Assembly: GCF_036370855.1 (NCBI RefSeq)
Contig: NC_088099.1
Span: 140,127,517 to 140,191,516 of the forward strand
DNA from: Dromaius novaehollandiae
Lineage: Eukaryota; Chordata; Aves; Casuariiformes; Dromaiidae
Reading direction: 5' to 3'
Length of the DNA stretch: 64,000 bases
In this document: positions 61,206 to 64,000 of the stretch, piece after piece
Layout of the letters: each line of letters begins with the position of its first letter
Numbering within the stretch: the stretch's first letter is position 1
Notes under the pieces: generated by a model
What the model saw: the letters and a program-made list of their open reading frames with translations, nothing else
What the model was told of the DNA's origin: nothing
Database searches by the model: none
Position numbers and translations under genes: made by a program

Positions 61206-64000
61206 CACTCCTGCTCTATTTCTTAAATTGGCACTATCTGACCATGGATTAAGTGAGTTTGTCTATGTGCTGTTGTGATGATGCCTTCAGGGTCACCTTC
61301 AGAAGTGCAAGCCGATGAACTTCCACGTCAAAAACTTCAAAGTAGATTATATAACAATGTCTGGCATGAGTGGCAGTGTTACTGATAACGCCTAATATTG
61401 CCATTGCTCATTTATTTGTGCAATATGTGTACTACCTAAGAGCTGTCCAAATAACTAAGGTGGCATGTTGCCCTGCAAAGATGATCCAGTTTATCCATAT
61501 TCTTTAAGTTTCCGGAAAACAATTTTCCTTTGCTGCAATGAGAGATCCCATCCCCAAGTGGATGGTTCTGGTGGGCACTGTCAATCAGTCGCATCTCTTT
61601 CACCATTTGAAATGCAATAGTGGCAGAGATGCAAACTGTTGAGAGAGTCCAGGAGGCCAGATCACATCCAAAAGGCAATTTCTGTGCCCAAAACACTGCA
61701 GCCAGCTGAACTCCTTTATGTGCCATCGACCTCAATGGCAAATGAACAGATGTTCTGAACTAATACTTACTTTTGGCCTTAATAATTAAGATCCTACACA
61801 CATAACTTGCTGATTGGACTCCAGCTGTGCTGGAGTGTCAAATGCAGTGTACATGGCAACAACAAAATATGCAAAAAAATCCCCCGCAGAGCATGAGTTG
61901 TATAGAGATATGTTTCATATTACAAGCACAGATATTATATAGGGATTAAAAACTTCTCTTTTTTAAAATTACTCTTACTGAAAAGTATTTACCTTGTTTA
62001 GCTACTGAATTTGTTCACTGCATTTTTTAAGACAATACCTTAGATTTTCTTGATGCAGACCTTCTCTGCAGGAGAGCCTCTTCCTTTAATTGCAAGATGG
62101 GCCCCACTTCTTTTTGCAGTATTGACCTCTTTGCTACAAGTCTCTACACTGGCACTTCCGTGAGGTCTCAGTGGAGGCTGCATGGAAGGAAACAGATGAG
62201 CTGAAGGGAGACAAGTAAAAACACAACATCTGCTAACCTCTGGCTGTGAAAAGATGGAAATATGGGGCACTGCCCTCCCTTCTGTGGAAATCTTGCTTAG
62301 GGACAAGGTCCTCTAGCTATGACAGGGACAGCTCAGGAGTGTTCAGCGCCACTGGGGAGATGCTTTTGATCCCCAGAAGTTTCCCTGGAGGCTGTGGTGT
62401 TCTTAGGCTTGTAAACTAGAGACATAAAGTCCATGCTCATACCACAGGGTAAGTGTCCCCAGTTTTGCTCCATAGAAAATATAGATAATTTTACTTGGTG
62501 CAGGTGCAGAAGAAACCCCTGAAGAAAGAAAATATGCAGTATTTTCCACTGACAATTGCCACCTCTAAGAGATGAACGTTAACCTTGTACTCTGCAGGAA
62601 AAATGTGCAAAATTTTAAAAAGCTCCCAAGTGAGTTAAGAACTTTGAAGTCTCTCTCTCTCTTCAGATTACTCTAGTCATTACAAACCTGTATAGCTAGG
62701 ACTTTTGGAAATGGTTGTCCACCATGATTTAATTCAAAAAGTTTAATTGCAGAAAGTTAAAAATTTGTAATTCATAAAGTGACTGGCAATCACATACATC
62801 AGTAAGGCTGAACTTTATCTTAACTTGAGCTAGTGCAGCAAAGTTAAATAAAAATTAACCAGGTCTTTTCACTAATAAGCAAAACACACCAGTATGTTGG
62901 TCCCAGAAACTTGCTACATGTTGTCATAGACATATTTTGGCAGCTTACAGTGGTATAGGAGTGTGTGACACATCATTCAGTGAAAAATGATACAAAACCC
63001 CTTGAGGATTATTTACAGCCATTACAGCAGTAAAGTTCAACAGCATGAGCATGATATAAAAATTGTTCTTCCCATCTACTACAGTTTGGAGACACCACAC
63101 ATCACTGAAAAGAGTAGCTACTGTTGAAATGGCGGCATGAATTATAATTCATGCTTCTCTTCACCTGAACAGGGCCAAAACGTGGGCGACCAGCAGGGCA
63201 GAACTGGGAGGAAGGGGAGACACAACAGGAGCAAAACAAAGAAAATGGTTTCAGAAGCAGCATATGACAATGTCATTCTTTTGGGAGGAATATCATGCCC
63301 TAGAACAACAGCAGTTGTCCAATTTCTGTTGGAAATCTCTTGCAGAAATAATTGAGGTACAAGGGAGGAGGGAATCTAAAGGAATGAATCTGACCGGTGA
63401 GAAAAATGGAAAGCTATAGCAGAATGTCTTTTTTAAGGTCACCAGAAAATAAATAAAAGTGAAAATGGGTTTGATGCCTTTCAGTTTCACTCCTTTGCAT
63501 TCCTGAGCAATCTGACTCCAATTCTGTAAATACCTTGGCATCCTTGGCCAAGTCAAAGAGAAAGACTATAAGATTTGGCTTTTAAAGCGACACTCCTGGT
63601 GCATATTTTAATAACAAAAGCCTTAGTATTATCTGGGAAATGTGATGGGGCTGATATGTTTCACACCAGGTAAAACTTTCCATAAGTGCTCACTCCAGTC
63701 TCCTTTCATGTGCATTTCCTTCAAGGGCATACCTTCTGCCTTTTCTTCCTTTCTTTCTTCCTTTTTTTTTTTTTTCCTTTGGACAATTGGAGGTTTGACA
63801 ACAGAAGAACAGAGCTATAAATGTGAGGGTGCAATATATCATGAGATAAAGTGTGGAGAACATGTCCTCTACCAAAATGCCCCTTGGTGGAAAGAAAAAG
63901 CCCCAAATGCCTACAACGAGAATTCCCTCTGCTTGCTACAACTATAAGGCAACAAAAAATAAAAACAAAAACAAAAGCCCAAACCATGGGCTGTGCACGT
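61206..64000. other. Non-coding stretch, no gene recognised
   Basis: No supportable gene. Frames do not exceed 101 codons, and those at 63642-63987 cross a pyrimidine run. No repeat family was recognised. Confidence 0.5.
63739..63780 (+). repeat. Polypyrimidine tract with T15 run
   Basis: Forty-two consecutive C/T bases including CTTT-type units and a long T run. A pyrimidine run can resemble a splice acceptor tract, but no AG followed by an open, recognisable exon was found directly downstream. Confidence 0.9.

Noticed and set aside
63739..63800. Polypyrimidine run as a splice acceptor
   Set aside because: No suitable AG followed by a recognisable exon was found. The run looks like an ordinary simple repeat.
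1..64000. CRISPR arrays, bacterial operons, rRNA operons, tRNA genes, endogenous retroviral genes
   Set aside because: I saw no regularly spaced repeats, no recognisable tRNA cloverleaf and no retroviral gag, pol or env-like reading frame. The only reverse-transcriptase signal is of the CR1 LINE type.

Overview
The window looks like nuclear DNA of a sauropsid, most likely a bird; a crocodilian or turtle is not excluded. The main evidence is a set of CR1-family LINE copies of different ages. It also carries faint MIR/L2-like fragments, several palindromic (fold-back) repeats of a type seen in sauropsid genomes, moderate AT-richness, few CpGs, and simple repeats such as (TG)13 and long A or T runs. 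I saw no bacterial, plasmid, phage or organelle features: no operons, ribosome-binding-site patterns, CRISPR array or rRNA operon.

I could not support any protein-coding gene. None of the open frames resembles a protein I recognise or shows a convincing exon structure. The longest, 242 codons on the minus strand at 44286-45014, has no recognisable domain. The stretch is best read as a gene desert or the inside of a very large intron, and I cannot tell which.

Layout. 1-13.5 kb: mostly unique sequence with MIR/L2-like fragments near 3.1, 5.6 and 9.6 kb, a CpG-richer patch at 5.2-5.6 kb, and a cluster of ATTGAT/ATCGAT motifs around a perfect palindrome at 8.3 kb. 13.5-24 kb: three CR1 copies. 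These are an old 3' fragment (minus, 13.5 kb), the best-preserved 3' end (plus, 18.7-19.2 kb), and a long decayed copy (minus, 21.66 to about 24.0 kb) that still shows ordered reverse-transcriptase motifs. 24-31 kb: two copies of a dispersed repeat I do not recognise (26.05 and 27.15 kb), an AT-rich block (27.5-28.3 kb), another old CR1 (plus, 29.47-29.97 kb) and a CpG-richer patch (31.1-31.4 kb). 31-44 kb: largely featureless, with a 5S-rRNA-like box C segment at 41.2 kb. 44.0-44.24 kb: (TG)13 followed by two different fold-back repeats. 49.6-50.2 kb: two more copies of the unclassified repeat in opposite orientation. 53.0 kb: another fold-back repeat. 55.7-57.0 kb: an AT-rich, TAAT-rich stretch that is my best candidate for a conserved regulatory element. 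60.3-61.2 kb: a 41-bp direct repeat and decayed MIR-like pieces.

There is no gene system whose parts work together here. The content is a palimpsest of retroposons and fold-back repeats between stretches of unique, possibly regulatory, non-coding DNA. All repeat calls are from recalled family patterns, not from a database search.
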